From contig OX419760.1 in the NCBI GenBank assembly GCA_948567375.1, positions 11,222,001 through 11,286,000 on the forward strand: DNA of 64,000 bases. The letters are read 5' to 3'. The position numbers and the translations under genes are program-made. Below the pieces are notes generated by a model. It was not told the origin of the DNA, searched no databases, and saw only the letters and a program-made list of their open reading frames with translations. The stretch comes from Lunularia cruciata (taxonomy: Eukaryota > Streptophyta > Marchantiopsida > Lunulariales > Lunulariaceae). Of this stretch, positions 33,928 to 46,078 are shown piece after piece (the first letter of the stretch is position 1; each line of letters starts with the position of its first letter).

Positions 33928-35075
33928 GGAGTATCCTTGCTTGGAGTGAATCCTTGAGAAGAGTGAACATCCTCTGCAAAATGAGCTCTCTTCTTCTCTT
34001 GTGCCAAAAGCTCCAAATTAAGACTCTTGGAGTTTGAGCACTCTCCCTTCTCATACTTGCTCTCCACCACATCTATGGATGCTATCTCTTTAGCTTTTTT
34101 TGGATTAGGAGCCACTTGGGGTTCACTACCACACTCTTTCCCTTTATTGGCTCCCTCATAACCTCTTCCTCCATGGTAAGTGGAATTTGCACAATTCCTT
34201 TGGATATGGCCTCTTCCTCCACAACCAAAACAATTTTTATCATTGAAATTGTTGGCTGGTTGGAATCCTCTATATGGATAGTTTCCATTACTCCTAGGCC
34301 ATCTCCCTACATTCTGATCCACCTCTCTCTTCTCCCATAGTTGCACCACATTGATCTTGAGATCCGCAAGTTGTTCTGTGATGGTTTGAAGTGGATCCTT
34401 TGGTGGAGTTGCAAGAATTGGAGCAACTACTACTTGTGGTACAACCCTTGTCACCAAAGTATCAGAAGTTCCACCATACTTGTAGCCTTGAGGAGGATGT
34501 CCAACCTCCTTCACCACCAAATCACTCTCATCCCCTTCCAAACTCTCCTCCATACGAATTGCGATCTTGATAGCTTCAACCTTGGAAGAAGGTTTCTCAT
34601 ATCTCACCTTGCTTCTAATTTGTGGTCTCAACCCTCCCACAAAATTCTTGGTGAGCATGGCCCCTATGCCAATCATTGTAGTCTCCACATCATCCTCACC
34701 CTTCCTCAACACTATGCAAAATCTGGACTCTAACTTTTCCACTCATTCCACATAGACTCTCACTTTCTCTCCTTCTCCTTGCTTGAGAAATGTAACCTCA
34801 CTCATCAATCTCTCATAACTCTCATCAGAAAGAAAGTTCTCAATGAGTGCTGAAGTCAAAGTCTCCCAAGACTCCTCTTCTCCATCTCTCCTCTCTCTCT
34901 TTTGGTATTCCGACTCATACCATATAAGTGCTGCATCCTCAAAGAAATCTGGTAATAATGAGGCCCACTCATTCTTCCTCCTCTCATTGTTTCCTATGCA
35001 AGCTCTCTTGAAGGCTCTTAGAAAGGCCTCCACATCTTCTCCATCTTTGCCAAAGAAAACTGGAAGTTTCCCCAT
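33846..35075 (-). pseudogene. GLU-A gag
   Basis: Starts MGKLPVFFGKDGEDVEAF at 35075. Capsid-like retrotransposon gag (WASLLPDFFEDAALIWYESE) is followed by a CCHC knuckle, CFGCGGRGHIQRNC, near 34215. One TGA interrupts it near 34743 where GLU-B has a Lys codon. The last 82 nt overlap the pol frame. Confidence 0.85.
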
Positions 35076-35749
35076 CTTAACCTCTCACTATCTTTCTTTT
35101 CTCTCAATTTTTCTTTTCCTCTTTTCTTTTCTCTCACTCTATTACTAATAGAGCATATACATGACTAACACCATCTGAGAGTAATCCACCCTAGGGAACA
35201 CAAAAGGTTTAGGTTGCTCCAAGATTTCTATAGCAACATCAAATCCTAGAGTGCATATTAATCAAACCCTCATGGATAGTTTATCCATAAGTTGAAAGAT
35301 TATCTCTATCACTAATCTTGAGAACTAGCTGATGAAGGTGGTAGTATTTCTGTAGCTGTACTAAGAATCTCTCCAAGATCCTTCACCAAAGTCTCCAAAA
35401 GTGCTTTTACTCCACTACACTCATGTCCTTTTGGAAGTCCTTCCACTCCACAAACCTCACACAACTCCTTGGTTTTAGATCTTCTCCCTCCTCATCTTGG
35501 TGAAGAAGGTCCAACATGCAAACCCAAGTCAAGTAAGCCTCTCCTTTCCCTCAATCTCTTGCTCTCAAAGGTCAATGGACATGAACTTACCTTAAGTTCA
35601 GCCCTCTCCTGGTTACACCTTAAGTTCAGCCCTCTCCTCTCCTAATTTTCTCTCCAAGTGAGCTCTCATAGCCTCCTTCTGCCTAATGTAGAATTGAACG
35701 CGGAACATTATCTTGCCTTCTAGAGAGGTCCCGGCAACGGAACCAAAAA
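35076..35749 (-). other. GLU-A leader with deleted ORF1 and PBS
   Basis: Contains the C-terminal part of the extra zinc-knuckle ORF seen in GLU-B (46310-46783), then a deletion scar where a 19-bp sequence (ttaagttcagccctctcct) occurs twice, at 35592-35610 and 35620-35638. The PBS at 35728-35745, gtcccggcaacggaacca on the plus strand, equals the last 18 nt of plant tRNA-Glu including CCA, 4 bp from the LTR. Confidence 0.75.
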
Positions 35750-36441
35750 TGTGAGCCGGCTTGTCTCTCACTCAGGATGAACCTCTGATGGCTATTATGG
35801 TAGCGCACCATGGACTAAGAAGGCAAGGAACCCGAACTCCATCATACTCTTCCAAGGCTAACACTCCAAGGCTCAAGACATTGCTCACTAGAGAACTCAA
35901 TGAGAGAGAGATAGTTGCAAATGAAAGGATGCTGAGTACCTCCTCACCCCTTGTTTATATACTTGTGAAATAGTTACGTACCAAAGTTACTAATTACTGT
36001 AGTAACTCAAGTTACTAGACTAAAAGTCAAGTAAAGTCAAAAAGTAGAAAGGAATATCCATTCACATGGGCATATTCCCCTAAGCATGTGGTCTTATCTT
36101 GACCCAACCACTAAGTCAAGGATTCCTTCACATGGGCTATCCTTGGACTAAAGAAGAATCCAAAACAAAAAGGCTTGCGGGCCCAAGAGTTCTCAACTCT
36201 TTCCTCAAAGCCAAACACCTAGGAATAATACCAAGTCAACACACTAAAATCCAAAATAGTAGTGCTCATCTTTTCTACTTCCTCTAAAGTAAAGTCCCCT
36301 CTATCTTAGCTATGACTAACTTTAGCTAACCATGACTAATATAGAACCATCCTTTATCTCTATATAAATAATATCTCTTAAGTACTTGTAATACCAAGTT
36401 AAATATCATAATACCACACACATGCACAAATGGGTGTTACA
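35750..36441 (-). repeat. 5' LTR of GLU-A
   Basis: 692 bp, TGTAACACCC...CCGGCTCACA in element orientation. Homologous end to end with 40529-41219 and 47642-48333. A TATA-like ATTTATATAGAG (minus strand) lies near 36357-36369. Right of it begins the CC-2 element; no target duplication can be tested because the 3' LTR is missing. Confidence 0.9.
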
Positions 36442-38090
36442 GGACAATGGAAGATGGAAGAAGTCACAAGTCCAAAGAAGAAGAAGCGCAATAAACCCAA
36501 AGAGGCAAAGTCACCTCCCGCTCAAAGGAAGACTCAAAGACTGGTTGTGCAGAGTAAGAAGATGGTGAGAGAAGCATCATTGGAATCAGAGTCTGAAGAA
36601 GAAACAGAGTCGCAAGGAGAAGAATCAGAAGAGGATGAACTCACCTTACAAAGTGAGGAGTCTGGAAGTGATAGTGAAGGGGAACCTGAGGTTCAGCAAG
36701 TGGTGGGATTCAATGAAGCTTTTCATGCAATGATTGACAGAGTACCTGGAACAAAGAGTCATTCCATAGCCCTGGTGGTGGATAAGCAGAGACCAGAGGA
36801 AAAGGAGGAGTATCCTACGGGGCTGAGTTCAATCGATAAAGGAGAAGAGAGTTCAGATGCGATGTCTTTGAAGATATGAAGATCACGACTTTGGTAGAAG
36901 GAGCCAATTGAGGGAGCCAAAGAATGAAGACAAAGACGGCGACGAAGATAAAGATAACTTTGGTGGGATACTATATCTAACCAAGGTTGTCACACCATTG
37001 TTGGATCTACTGAAGGAGCATCGAAACGTAATTCCCCAAGATCATAGAAAGGTGATGAATGAGTTGCAGGTGGTGAAGCATCTGTTGAGTGAAGTGAAGG
37101 GGTTGCAAGAGCAACAAGTCCAAAATGAAGAAATTGGAGAACTTCGTAGAGAGGAAGTCTTGAAGAAGAAGGCTTTTGAGATGTTACAAGAGAGCTGCAA
37201 GTCAAGAGGAAAAGAACTACAGAAGCAAGCAGGGGAATTGAAGGAGCAGGCGATGTGGCTGAGCAAAATGAAGGAGGAAGTGAATGATGTACGCATCAAG
37301 AATATTCATTTGAAGGTGATGGCAGCAATAATAGAGCAGGAGTTGGACAGCTTGAAGAAGAGTGTAGCTCAGAAGGATCAAGCATGGCAGGGAGTAAGCA
37401 ATCAGGCATGAAGAAGAAGGACGATTGCGAGAGCTGGTACAAAGTGCTGAGATACAGAGTGCACAGTATGCGGAGGAGAAGAAGATGCTCGCTGCTGAGT
37501 ATGAAGATGAGTTGAAGATGTACCGCAAAGAGTTGAAGGTAGAGCAATCTCAAGGGTATGAGTCGGAATCAGTAGGAGAAGTTGCAAGAAAGTTGCGAGA
37601 AATCTTGAGCATGGAGGCTAAAGGGATATTGGAAGAAGCACGTCTACATGAGTTAAAGTTGATTGTACAAGAAACTCGGAAGAGAAAAGCCAAAGATGTG
37701 GATATGAACACGTTGCTGATCCGATTAAGGGAGTGAGTAGACCGGAAAATGTTAGAAGTAGAAGTAGAAGACAATGTTAGTCTTAGATTAGATTTAGTCA
37801 ATTCAGAGTTGGAGAAAATTAGTGATAGTGTGACAGCGGAGAGGAAGTCCAATGTTGCAGAAGTAGGAATTCAGGTGTCATCGGACTTATTATTAGAGAC
37901 ATTAGAGAAGATTGGGTTAGCAGATGAAGATATAGATGGATTACCCATAACCTCAATTGTAGATTGTAGTGAAGAGATAGTAGAAGTAGTGAAGGAATTA
38001 GTAGTTGTAGATATACCTGAAGAAGGAGAAGTAGTAGGAAGATCATCGGGTTTGGAAGCCGATGATGAGGTAGACATCGGATTGGTGTAA
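36442..38090 (+). pseudogene. Coiled-coil ORF of element CC-2
   Basis: Plus-strand pieces 36430-36879, 36908-37411, 37425-37736 and 37749-38090 in three frames, about 540 codons in all. The N-terminal piece is Lys-rich then strongly acidic (SESEEETESQGEESEEDEL). The second and third are long heptad-rich coiled coils, and the last ends EADDEVDIGLV. The ORF ends 31 bp before a purine run and LTR. Homologous to CC-1 on the opposite strand. No gag knuckle, RT or protease motif is visible. Function unknown. Confidence 0.55.
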
Positions 38091-38121
38091 GTACCAATTT
38101 TGGGATAGGAAGAGGCAAATA

Positions 38122-38886
38122 TGAAGAGATGGATTGTCAGTTTGGATCTATAGGTAGGAATAGATGTTAGGAAGCGGTGCATAGTAAGGAAGAACTGCTA
38201 TTTGCTTCAGTATTTAAGGGGAGCATTTGTAGTACTATGTTGTTCAGTATTCATATTTCTGAAGATAGATAAAACAAAGTGCTGTTTCCAGTGCTTGTCG
38301 CTTGAGCAATTCCGATTGTCAATTCCATGTTTGTGTTTGTGAGTGTGTGAAGAATTCTGAAGTGCAAGTCAATGTGTCTGTTAATGTTGGATTTTGCAAC
38401 CTTGATCTTCATTCTGTGTGTTTGATCTTGAGTGGAGTGCATTGGAGCAATGCCTTGACAGATCTGAGAGGAATTGTAGTGTTGGTAGTATTCTGCATTT
38501 GTAAACGCAACATGAAGTTGATGTGAAGAAATTTCAATCGAGGAAGTTGTGCCTTCAATGGAAGGGTGGAACACAATTTTGAGGCAAAATTGTTCTTTGT
38601 AGTGAAGTGCCGTCTTTGGGAGAATCTAAATCATCACAATCAAGAGTTATTTGGACAGAATTTGCTATGTTGTGATTATGTGTGTGTAGTCGTGACAAGT
38701 TGTCAAGATTGTGAGCTTGTTACTCTCTTCTAGGTGTAGTTTCTACCTGAGAAATTAAAGAAGAAATCAAGAAGAACTACAAGTTACTGTTTGACTTTGT
38801 ATTTGACCAATTCTGAATTGTATCTCTACAGGAACAAACTTTACTTACCCGATTACCGCAAAAGTGATATTTTCCGGGTTGTCACA
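38122..38886 (+). repeat. LTR of coiled-coil element CC-2
   Basis: 765 bp, starts TGAAGAGATGG after the purine run GGGATAGGAAGAGGCAAATA and ends CCGGGTTGTCACA. TATA-like agtatttaagg lies near 38209. It abuts MTP-3 sequence at 38887. Only one LTR of this element is in the window. Confidence 0.7.
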
Positions 38887-39203
38887 CTTGTGGTGTATAT
38901 TATGCGGCTCTTCTAGTGGAGCTATTACTATATTGGTGTGTGATAGCTGTTTGAGAGGATGGCATATGGTAAGTTTGACTCCCCCTCTCATGGTGGTTTC
39001 TCAAGGATAGTGGTTATGTCCTAGATGTACTTGACCTTTAGCTAGTTCATCCTTTATGTGGTATAGATTGCAGATAGGCGATCAACAATGGGACTTGATA
39101 GCACCCAACCTCCTGATCTTTGCCCACCATAGGGTATACTACATACTTGGAGTAGATGGCTATTTGGAGTTAAAGGGACCTAATAGCCAACTAGGGAGGT
39201 AAT
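38887..39203 (+). pseudogene. MTP-3: PHD finger and 3' untranslated remnant
   Basis: From 38894 the plus strand reads CILCGSSSGAITILVCDSC, then LRGWHMVSLTPPL, VVSQG, a TAG (39008-39010), WLCPRCT and TGA (39032-39034). This is the end of the MTP polyprotein: a C4HC3-type PHD finger with its seventh-position Cys replaced by Ser (HMVS for HMxC) and the same TAG as MTP-1. About 165 bp of untranslated sequence with the purine run CTAGGGAGGTAAT leads to the LTR. Confidence 0.75.
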
Positions 39204-39850
39204 TGTGGCACTTTAGAGTTCATGTATGACTTATGTAAGAGTTGCACTTCTATAGTGTATGATGTTGATAGTGATTTATGTTGTGTAGCAATGTATATAC
39301 ACATGATAGCTATCATGACATTTATAGTGCCAAAGCTAGGTTTCTTGGACACTAGAGTGGTAGTGTTGGTAGTCATATGTATTTTGGTAGTTACTCATGG
39401 GCTAGTTGTTGGCGGTCCAATTTTATGTTAGAGCTATTGATCACATGTTGGGACCCATTGTCACTTGCACCATTTGCACCATTGGATGTATTGTCAGCGG
39501 TGCCATTAGGGCTAGAGACCTAGGGCAAGTAAAGGAGTATACCTTCAAAGTGTAGCTCTAGAGAGCTCACTTCTTTGATATTGAGTCTTTGAGTTCCTAT
39601 CTATGGTGGAGAAATGCCAACAAGTATCACATGGAATCTCTTAGCTAGAGTGGGTGTGGCTTGATTGTAATCAATGGCCAGTTGTTGGCAGATCATTGAG
39701 TGAAGGATCGAGTACATACATGATTTGAGTGAAAGAAATAATTTAATTATTGTGGCACTTTAGAGTTCATATATGACTTATGTGTGAGTTGTGTTTCTAT
39801 AATGTATGATATTGATAACAATGTTTGTTGAATAACAATGTATATATGCA
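39204..39850 (+). repeat. 3' LTR of MTP-3 with terminal direct repeats
   Basis: 647 bp, TGTGGCAC...TATATATGCA. Its first ~100 bp (39204-39304) recur as its last ~100 bp (39751-39850). The same layout is present in MTP-1 and MTP-2. It abuts chromovirus gag-leader sequence at 39851. Confidence 0.75.
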
Positions 39851-40528
39851 CGACAAAGATGATCTATCTTTGATCATCTAGGAGATTTGTGGCTTCAAAA
39901 TAACATTCACAATTAAACACAAAATTAAACACAGATGCTACTCTCTCCAATTGATGTTTTCATTGCCTATCATGATCTCTCTCTTACAACAATCAATTAA
40001 GATACTCAATTTATTTTTGTATAGCAATGATAACTTCAAGCTTTGTTGTCATGACTATTACACTATAAACTATCTACTTGCACTTATCTTATCGGCACTA
40101 GATACAACACATCTATTGCTTTTCATAAGTAACAATTGGAAGGACTAATGCTTCATTAGACAAGGTGATCATATTTAGAAAGTTTTGGCCAAAGCAAGGA
40201 ATGATGAACTATTAGAAATGGTACTTTAATAATACAAGGAACCAATTATCTCAATGGTATGGATGAGATTGATTTGGTGGTCTATAGATCCCATCCATCC
40301 CATTCTTGTTTTGACACCAATGTAAAAGACCAAGGAGAAAAATATGAGAAAAGAATATCAGAATAGATTGGAAGGATCAATGGTTCATCTGACAAGGTGA
40401 TCATATTTAGAAAATTTTGGCCAAAGCAAGAAGTTCTGAAGTATTAAAAATAGTATTTTAATAGGACACAGATACAAAAATCTAAATGGTTTGGATGAGA
40501 TTGATTTGGTGGTCTATAGATTCTATCA
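39851..40528 (-). mobile_element. Chromovirus fragment CHR-2 (gag leader, PBS) with tandem duplication
   Basis: Homologous to 9360-9910 of CHR-1. The segment 40134-40368 (gag leader, degenerate PBS at about 40307-40321, first ~47 bp of LTR) is followed by a diverged second copy starting at about 40369, a duplication with a period near 235 bp. The second copy is cut at 40528 by the GLU-B insertion and resumes at 48334. Confidence 0.7.
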
Positions 40529-41219
40529 TGTGAGCCGGACTGTCTCTCACTCAAGATGAACCTTTGATGGCTATTATGGTAGCGCACCATGGACTAAGAA
40601 GGCAAGGAACCCAAACTCTATCATACTCCTCCAAGGCTAACACTCCAAGGCTCAAGACATTGCTCACTAGAGAACTCAATGAGAGAGAAATAGTTACAAA
40701 TGAAAGGATGATGAGTACCTCCTCACCCCTTGTTTATATACTTGTGAAATAGTTATGCACCAAAGTTACTAATTACTGTAGTAACTCAAGTTACTAGACT
40801 AAAAGTCAAGTAAAGTCAAAAAGTAGAAAGGAATATCCATTCACATGGGCATATTCCCCTAAGCATGTGGTCTTATCGTGCCCAACCACTAAGTCAAGGA
40901 TTCCTTCACATGGGCTATCCTTGGACTAAAGAAGAATCCAAAACAAAAAGGCTTGCGGGCCCAAGAGTTCTCAACTCTTTCCTCAAAGCCAAACACCTAG
41001 GAATAATACCAAGTCAACACACTAAAATCCAAAATAGTAGTGCTCATCTTTTCTACTTCCTCTAAAGTAAGGTCCCCTCTATCTTAGCTATGATTAACTT
41101 TAGCTAACCATGACTAATATAGAACCATCCTTTATCTCTATATAAATAATATCTCTTAAGTACTTGTAATAACAAGCTAAATATCACAATACCACACACA
41201 TGCACAAATGGGTGTTACA
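40529..41219 (-). repeat. 3' LTR of GLU-B
   Basis: 691 bp; TGTAACACCC at the inner end next to the polypurine tract (41220-41231) and CCGGCTCACA at the outer end, in element orientation. A few percent different from the 5' LTR by eye. Confidence 0.92.
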
Positions 41220-41231
41220 TTTACCTCCGGA

Positions 41232-42680
41232 CTAATTTTTCACTTTGTCCTCAAAGTGAAGGCCTCTCTACCTTCTATGGTACATCTTCAACTTATCATG
41301 GTTAATCCTATCAAAGTGTCTTTCTTCCAACTCCTTGAGATCATAGGTGTAATTGCCCCACACCTTCTCTATTATGAAAGGTCCAAAGTACTTAGGCAAA
41401 AACTTCTTTTGCACTCTCTTGAATCAAATGGAATCAAACAACATTACCCAATCACCTTCTTTGAAAGGCTTCACCTTCGTCTTGCCTTGCCTCTTGTCAT
41501 AGCTCTCCTTTTGTTTCCTTTGGGCTTGCTCCACTCAAACCATAGCAACTGCTCTTGCCTCTTCCAACTCCATGCGTTGATCCTTCCTTGACTTCTCTGC
41601 ATCACCTCCTTGTGCTTTCTTCAATCTCCTATGAATGCTTTGGAAGGTAGGAAGATCAAAGTGAATAGGTAAGGTAGACTCAATACCATACACCAATTGA
41701 AATGGAGAATATCCGGTGGAAGTCTTCATGTTTGTCCTATACTCCCACAAAACTGCATGAATCCTCTTGTCCCAATGATGTTTAGCCCCCTCCATTTCTG
41801 CATCTTTGGCCAACATCATGCACAAGGTCTGATTGGTTCTCTCTGCCAAGCCATTGGAATTTGGCTTATAGGATGTAGTTACTTTATGTGTGATGGAGAA
41901 ATGTCGTAGCATGGCTATAGTAATGCTTCCTGTAAACTATCCTCCTCTATCAAAAACCAACTCCAAAGGGCATCCAAACCTAGTGATAATGCGTTCATAA
42001 AGAAATCTACCCACTTCATCTTCATTCTTGTCCCTCAATGGTCTAGCCTCAACCCACTTGGTAAGGTAATCAGTAACTACCACAATGTACAGATTGTTCC
42101 TTGGGGTTCTATTGAGAGGACCTACAAAATCAATTCCCCACTTCTCAAAAGGTCCTAGCAATGGAATTGATCTAAGTGGTGGAGTGGATGTAGACTTTCT
42201 AGCAAAAGCTTGACAAACATGACAAGTTTTGCAATAATCAAGACAATCCTTGAAAATCCCTCTCCAATGGTAACCTGCATCTAGAATCTTGAAAGCAGTC
42301 ACCTTTCCTGCAAAGTGTCATCCACATACTAAACCTTCATGAAACTGCTTTATGAGTAGGATAGACTCTTCCTTACCCACTGCTCTTCGAAGTAGACCAT
42401 CTGCTCCTTGGTGAAAAAGAATATCCTCCACCATTGTGTAAGGTCTAGATCTTGCTGCAAGGGCCTTCCTCTCCCTAGCATGCATCCCTTCTAGATAGTT
42501 ACCTCTTGTCACAAAATCCACAATCTCCTTGTACTCCATTGGAACCTCTTGAGTGATTGAGATTATCATCCAAGAAGGAATCATCCACTGGCTCATCTCC
42601 ATCATGATCATAGGCTCTAGATAACAAATCAGCATTTGCATGTTTCTTTCCTGGCCTATCCTCAATGGTGTAGTCATACT
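41232..42680 (-). pseudogene. GLU-B integrase
   Basis: Minus strand. H2C2 zinc module: HEGLVCG, a TGA, then ILDAGYHWRGIFKDCLDYC and CHVCQ. Catalytic core: WGIDFVGPLNR (first Asp), ELVFDRGG followed by a TAG (second Asp region), NGLAERTNQTL (Glu). The C-terminal GPY/F-like part reads KFLPKYFGPFIIEKVW near 41390 and ends with NHDKLKMYH near 41290. No chromodomain or PHD follows. Stops at about 42316, 41937 and 41533, and a frameshift near 42560 joining it to RNase H. Confidence 0.85.
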
Positions 42681-44931
42681 CAGACAAGACTATCATCCAC
42701 CTTGCTAGTCTCCCTTCAACATTAGGCTTGTTGAAGATGTACTTCAAAGCCTTGTGATCTGTGACAATGGTGGCTTTCCCTCCAATCAAGTAGTGTCTAA
42801 ACTTCTTGAGACCAAAGATCATTGCCAACCCTTCTCTCTCTGTGACAGAGTAGTTCTTCTCTGCTGAAACCATTTGCCTACTAGCATAAACTATTGGATG
42901 ATCATGCCCATCTTGGTCTAATTGACTAAGAGTGCATCCTATAGCTACATTAGAAGCATCAGTGTAGAGGATGAAAGGCTTACTCCAATCAGGTTTAGCA
43001 AGAATTGGAGCTACAACAAGGGATTGCTTGAGCTCCTCAAAAGCTTTGAGAGCCTCCTTGTCCTCCAAAATCACCATGTAATCTACACCCTTCTTCATGT
43101 AGATGGTCAATGCATAAGCCTTGTTGGAAAATGAGAAGATGAACCTCCTATAGTATCCAACCATCCCCAAGAATTGGTGTAACTTTGTTAAGCTTGAAGG
43201 GAATGGAAGGTCTGAGATTTTCCTCACCTTCTCAGGATCAACTGCTATTCCATCCTTGGAGATGATGTGCCCCAAAAGTAGACCTTCACATCCAAAAATG
43301 CACTTCTCTAGGTTGAGTGATGCATTTGCCTCATCCAAGCGTTGCAAGAATTTGATTAGGTGCTCAAAGTGCTCCTCCTTGCTCCCATAGACACAAAAGT
43401 CATCAATGAAGTCTCTCACAAATTTCCCAATGAAAGGTTTAAATACCTTGTTCATGAACCATTGGAATGTGGCTGGAGCATTGCAAAGCCCAAAAGGAAT
43501 GACCTTGAAAGCGTAAGTTCCCCAAGGTGTGGTAAATGTGGTGAGTTGTTGATGCTCTAGTGCAATCTTGATTTGGTTATATCCACTATAACCATCTCCA
43601 AAACTGTACCTCTCATGACCTACAACCTCCTCCAAGATCTCATCAATGAATGGCAGTGGGTAGTAGTCCTTCTTGGTAACAACATTGAGCTTCTTGTAAT
43701 CCACACATACCCAAAGCTTGCCATTCTTTTTCTTCACAATGACAATTGGAGACACCCATTCTGAATTCTCTATCTCAAAGATAAATCCAGCCTCCTTGAG
43801 CTTATCAATCTCCTCCTTCACAACCAAAGATATTGGTGGGCTAATGCAACGTTGCTTTTGGCAAATTGGTCTTGCATGTGACTCCACCTCTATCTTGTGC
43901 TCCTCCAAGGTGACTTCCTTCAAATCCTTGTAACTTAAAGCAAACACATGGATGAACTTGCAGAAAATCTCCTCAAATCTCACCTTCTCCTCCTTGGTAA
44001 CATTTGGGCCATACTTGAGGGTAGATAACCTTCTCTCTACCTCCTCAAGTGTCAATGGTGATTTGTCTGGGTCCTTCAAAACCTTTGGCTTAGGTGCAAA
44101 ATCCATAGCACACAAAGGATACACATCTGAATCAGATTCAGATTCATCCTCCTTCGTGGAAGTCTCCTCTTCCATGCTTGTGTCCACACATGAAGCTCCT
44201 TCTTCAGAATCTGATTCCCAATAATCAGAAGATGGTGTATCTGAATGTGAAGTGTTGGTGGTGTTAGTCACAGGAACTGTGACTCTATGGTTTGATGGCC
44301 CAATCCTCAAGTACCCTTTGTGCCATCGATCAGTTGTGCGTGCTGCTCTCAACCATGGCCTCCCAAGAAGTAAGTCATATCTTGAATCCTTCAAGACTTG
44401 GAAAGTCATGAGATTTTGAACTCCCATAACTGAAACTACCACTTTATCCATCACCCCTACTGGTCAAACTTGTTGCTTGTTTGCCATGCTCACCACAAAT
44501 GTTGAAGGTCTTGAGGGTATCATACCCAACTTCTTCATCAACCTTTCTGACATGGCATTCACTGCTGATCCTCCATCAACCAATGCATCCTTGATGTTGT
44601 GACCATTCACTCTCACATCAATCTTGGAGGCATATTCACAAGCCTCCCATGGTGCTGGCTTGGCATCCACCACCCCCATTGATACTGGAACTTTTGCCTT
44701 CTTCTTCCTCTTACTCCTTGTAGAACTCAAACCACCTCTAAGCTCCTTTCTCAAGGTAGGGTTCAAAGCAATCAATTGGCCCACTATGATGTTAGCCTTG
44801 TGACTACCAACATCCTCCAACACATTGTAGTTCCATTGTTGCTTTGAGATCATGAAGTCCTCCATCCCCAACTTCTTCCTTGGAGTCTTTGTTGTTGATG
44901 GTGTTGAGGTGCGAGTGCTCCTAGTAGACAT
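42499..44931 (-). pseudogene. GLU-B protease-RT-RNase H
   Basis: Same domains and order as GLU-A 31673-33927. One TGA near 44461 replaces an Arg codon right after the protease motif (ALVDGGSAVNAMS). RT has FIDD, and RNase H keeps TDASNVAIG and TDHKALKYIF, then the tether DRPGKKHANADLLSR that GLU-A has lost. The frame shifts near 42560 before the integrase. Confidence 0.88.
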
Positions 44932-45085
44932 GGAGTATCCTTGCTTGGAGTGAATCCTTGAGAAGAGTGAACATCCTCTGCAAAATGAGCTCTCTTCTTC
45001 TCTTGTGCCAAAAGCTCCAAATTAAGACCCTTGGAGTTTGAGCACTCTCCCTTCTCATACTTGCTCTCAACAACATCTATGGATG

Positions 45086-46078
45086 CTACGCCTTACCTTT
45101 GTTGGGATTAGGAGCCACTTGGGTTTCACTACCTCCCTCTTTCCCTCTATTGGCTCCCTCATAACCTCTTCCTCCATGGTAAGTAGAATTTGCGCAATTC
45201 CTTTGGATATGGCCTCTTCCTCCACAACCAAAACAATTTCTATCATTGAAATTGTTGGCTGGTTGGCCTCCTCTATATGGATAGTTTCCATACCTCCTAG
45301 GCCCTCTCCCTACATTCTGATCTACCTCTCTCTTCTCCCATAGTTGCACCTCATTGATCTTGAGATCTGCAAGTTGTTCTGTGATGGTTTGAAGTGGATC
45401 TTTTGGTGGAGGTGCAAGAACTGGAGCAACCACTACTTGTGGTGCAACCCTTGCCACCAAAGTATCAGAAGTTCCGCCATACTTGTAGCCTTGAGGAGGA
45501 TGCACAACCTCCTTCACCACCAAATCACTCTCATCCCCTTCCAAACTCTCCTCCATACGAATTGCGATCTTGATAGCTTCAACTTTTGAAGAAGGTTTCT
45601 CATATCTCACCTTGCTTCTAATTTGTGGTCTGAACCCTCCCACAAAATTCTTGGTGAGCATGGCCCCTATGCCAATCATTGTAGTCTCCACATCATCTCC
45701 ACCCTTCCTCAACACTATGCGAAATCTGGACTCTAACTTTTCCACTTTTTCCACATAGACTCTCACTTTCTCTCCTTCTCCTTGCTTGAGAAATGTAACC
45801 TCACTCATCAATCTCTTATAACTCTCATTAGGAAGAAAGTTCTCAATGAGTGCTGAAGTCAAAGTCTCCCAAGACTCCTCTTCCCCATCTCTCCTCTCTC
45901 TCTTTTGGTATTCTGGCTCATACCATGTAAGTGTTGCATCCTCAAAGAAATCTGGTAATAATGAGGCCCACTCATTCTTCCTCCTCTCATTGTTTCCTAT
46001 GCAAGCTCTCTTGAAGTCTCTCACAAAGGCCTCCACATCTTATCCATCCTTGCCAACAAAAATTGGAAGTTTCCCCAT
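45086..46078 (-). pseudogene. GLU-B gag
   Basis: Start at 46078 with one TAA at 46040-46042, where GLU-A has a Glu codon. Capsid-like region (WASLLPDFFEDATLTWYEPE), a Pro/Val linker and the knuckle CFGCGGRGHIQRNC. It ends early at 45086 through a frameshift relative to GLU-A, which continues another ~80 codons into the overlap with pol. Confidence 0.85.

Larger units (their letters stand above)
31673..36441 (-). mobile_element. Truncated Ty3/gypsy element GLU-A
   Basis: 5' LTR (35750-36441), PBS, leader, gag, protease, RT and RNase H on the minus strand, about 95% alike to GLU-B over the shared part by eye. Integrase and 3' LTR are missing: homology to GLU-B stops within RNase H at about 31673. 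The leader also lacks about 920 bp present in GLU-B (46591-47511). Confidence 0.88.

Noticed and set aside
35728-35745. Possible tRNA gene end (tRNA-Glu 3' sequence)
   Set aside because: Only the last 18 nt including CCA are present next to an LTR, so it is a primer-binding site, not a tRNA gene.
37042-37587. Cys/Leu/Ser-rich minus-strand frames opposite the coiled-coil ORF
   Set aside because: Antisense of Glu/Lys/Gln-rich codons always gives Leu/Ser/Phe-rich frames; no independent support.
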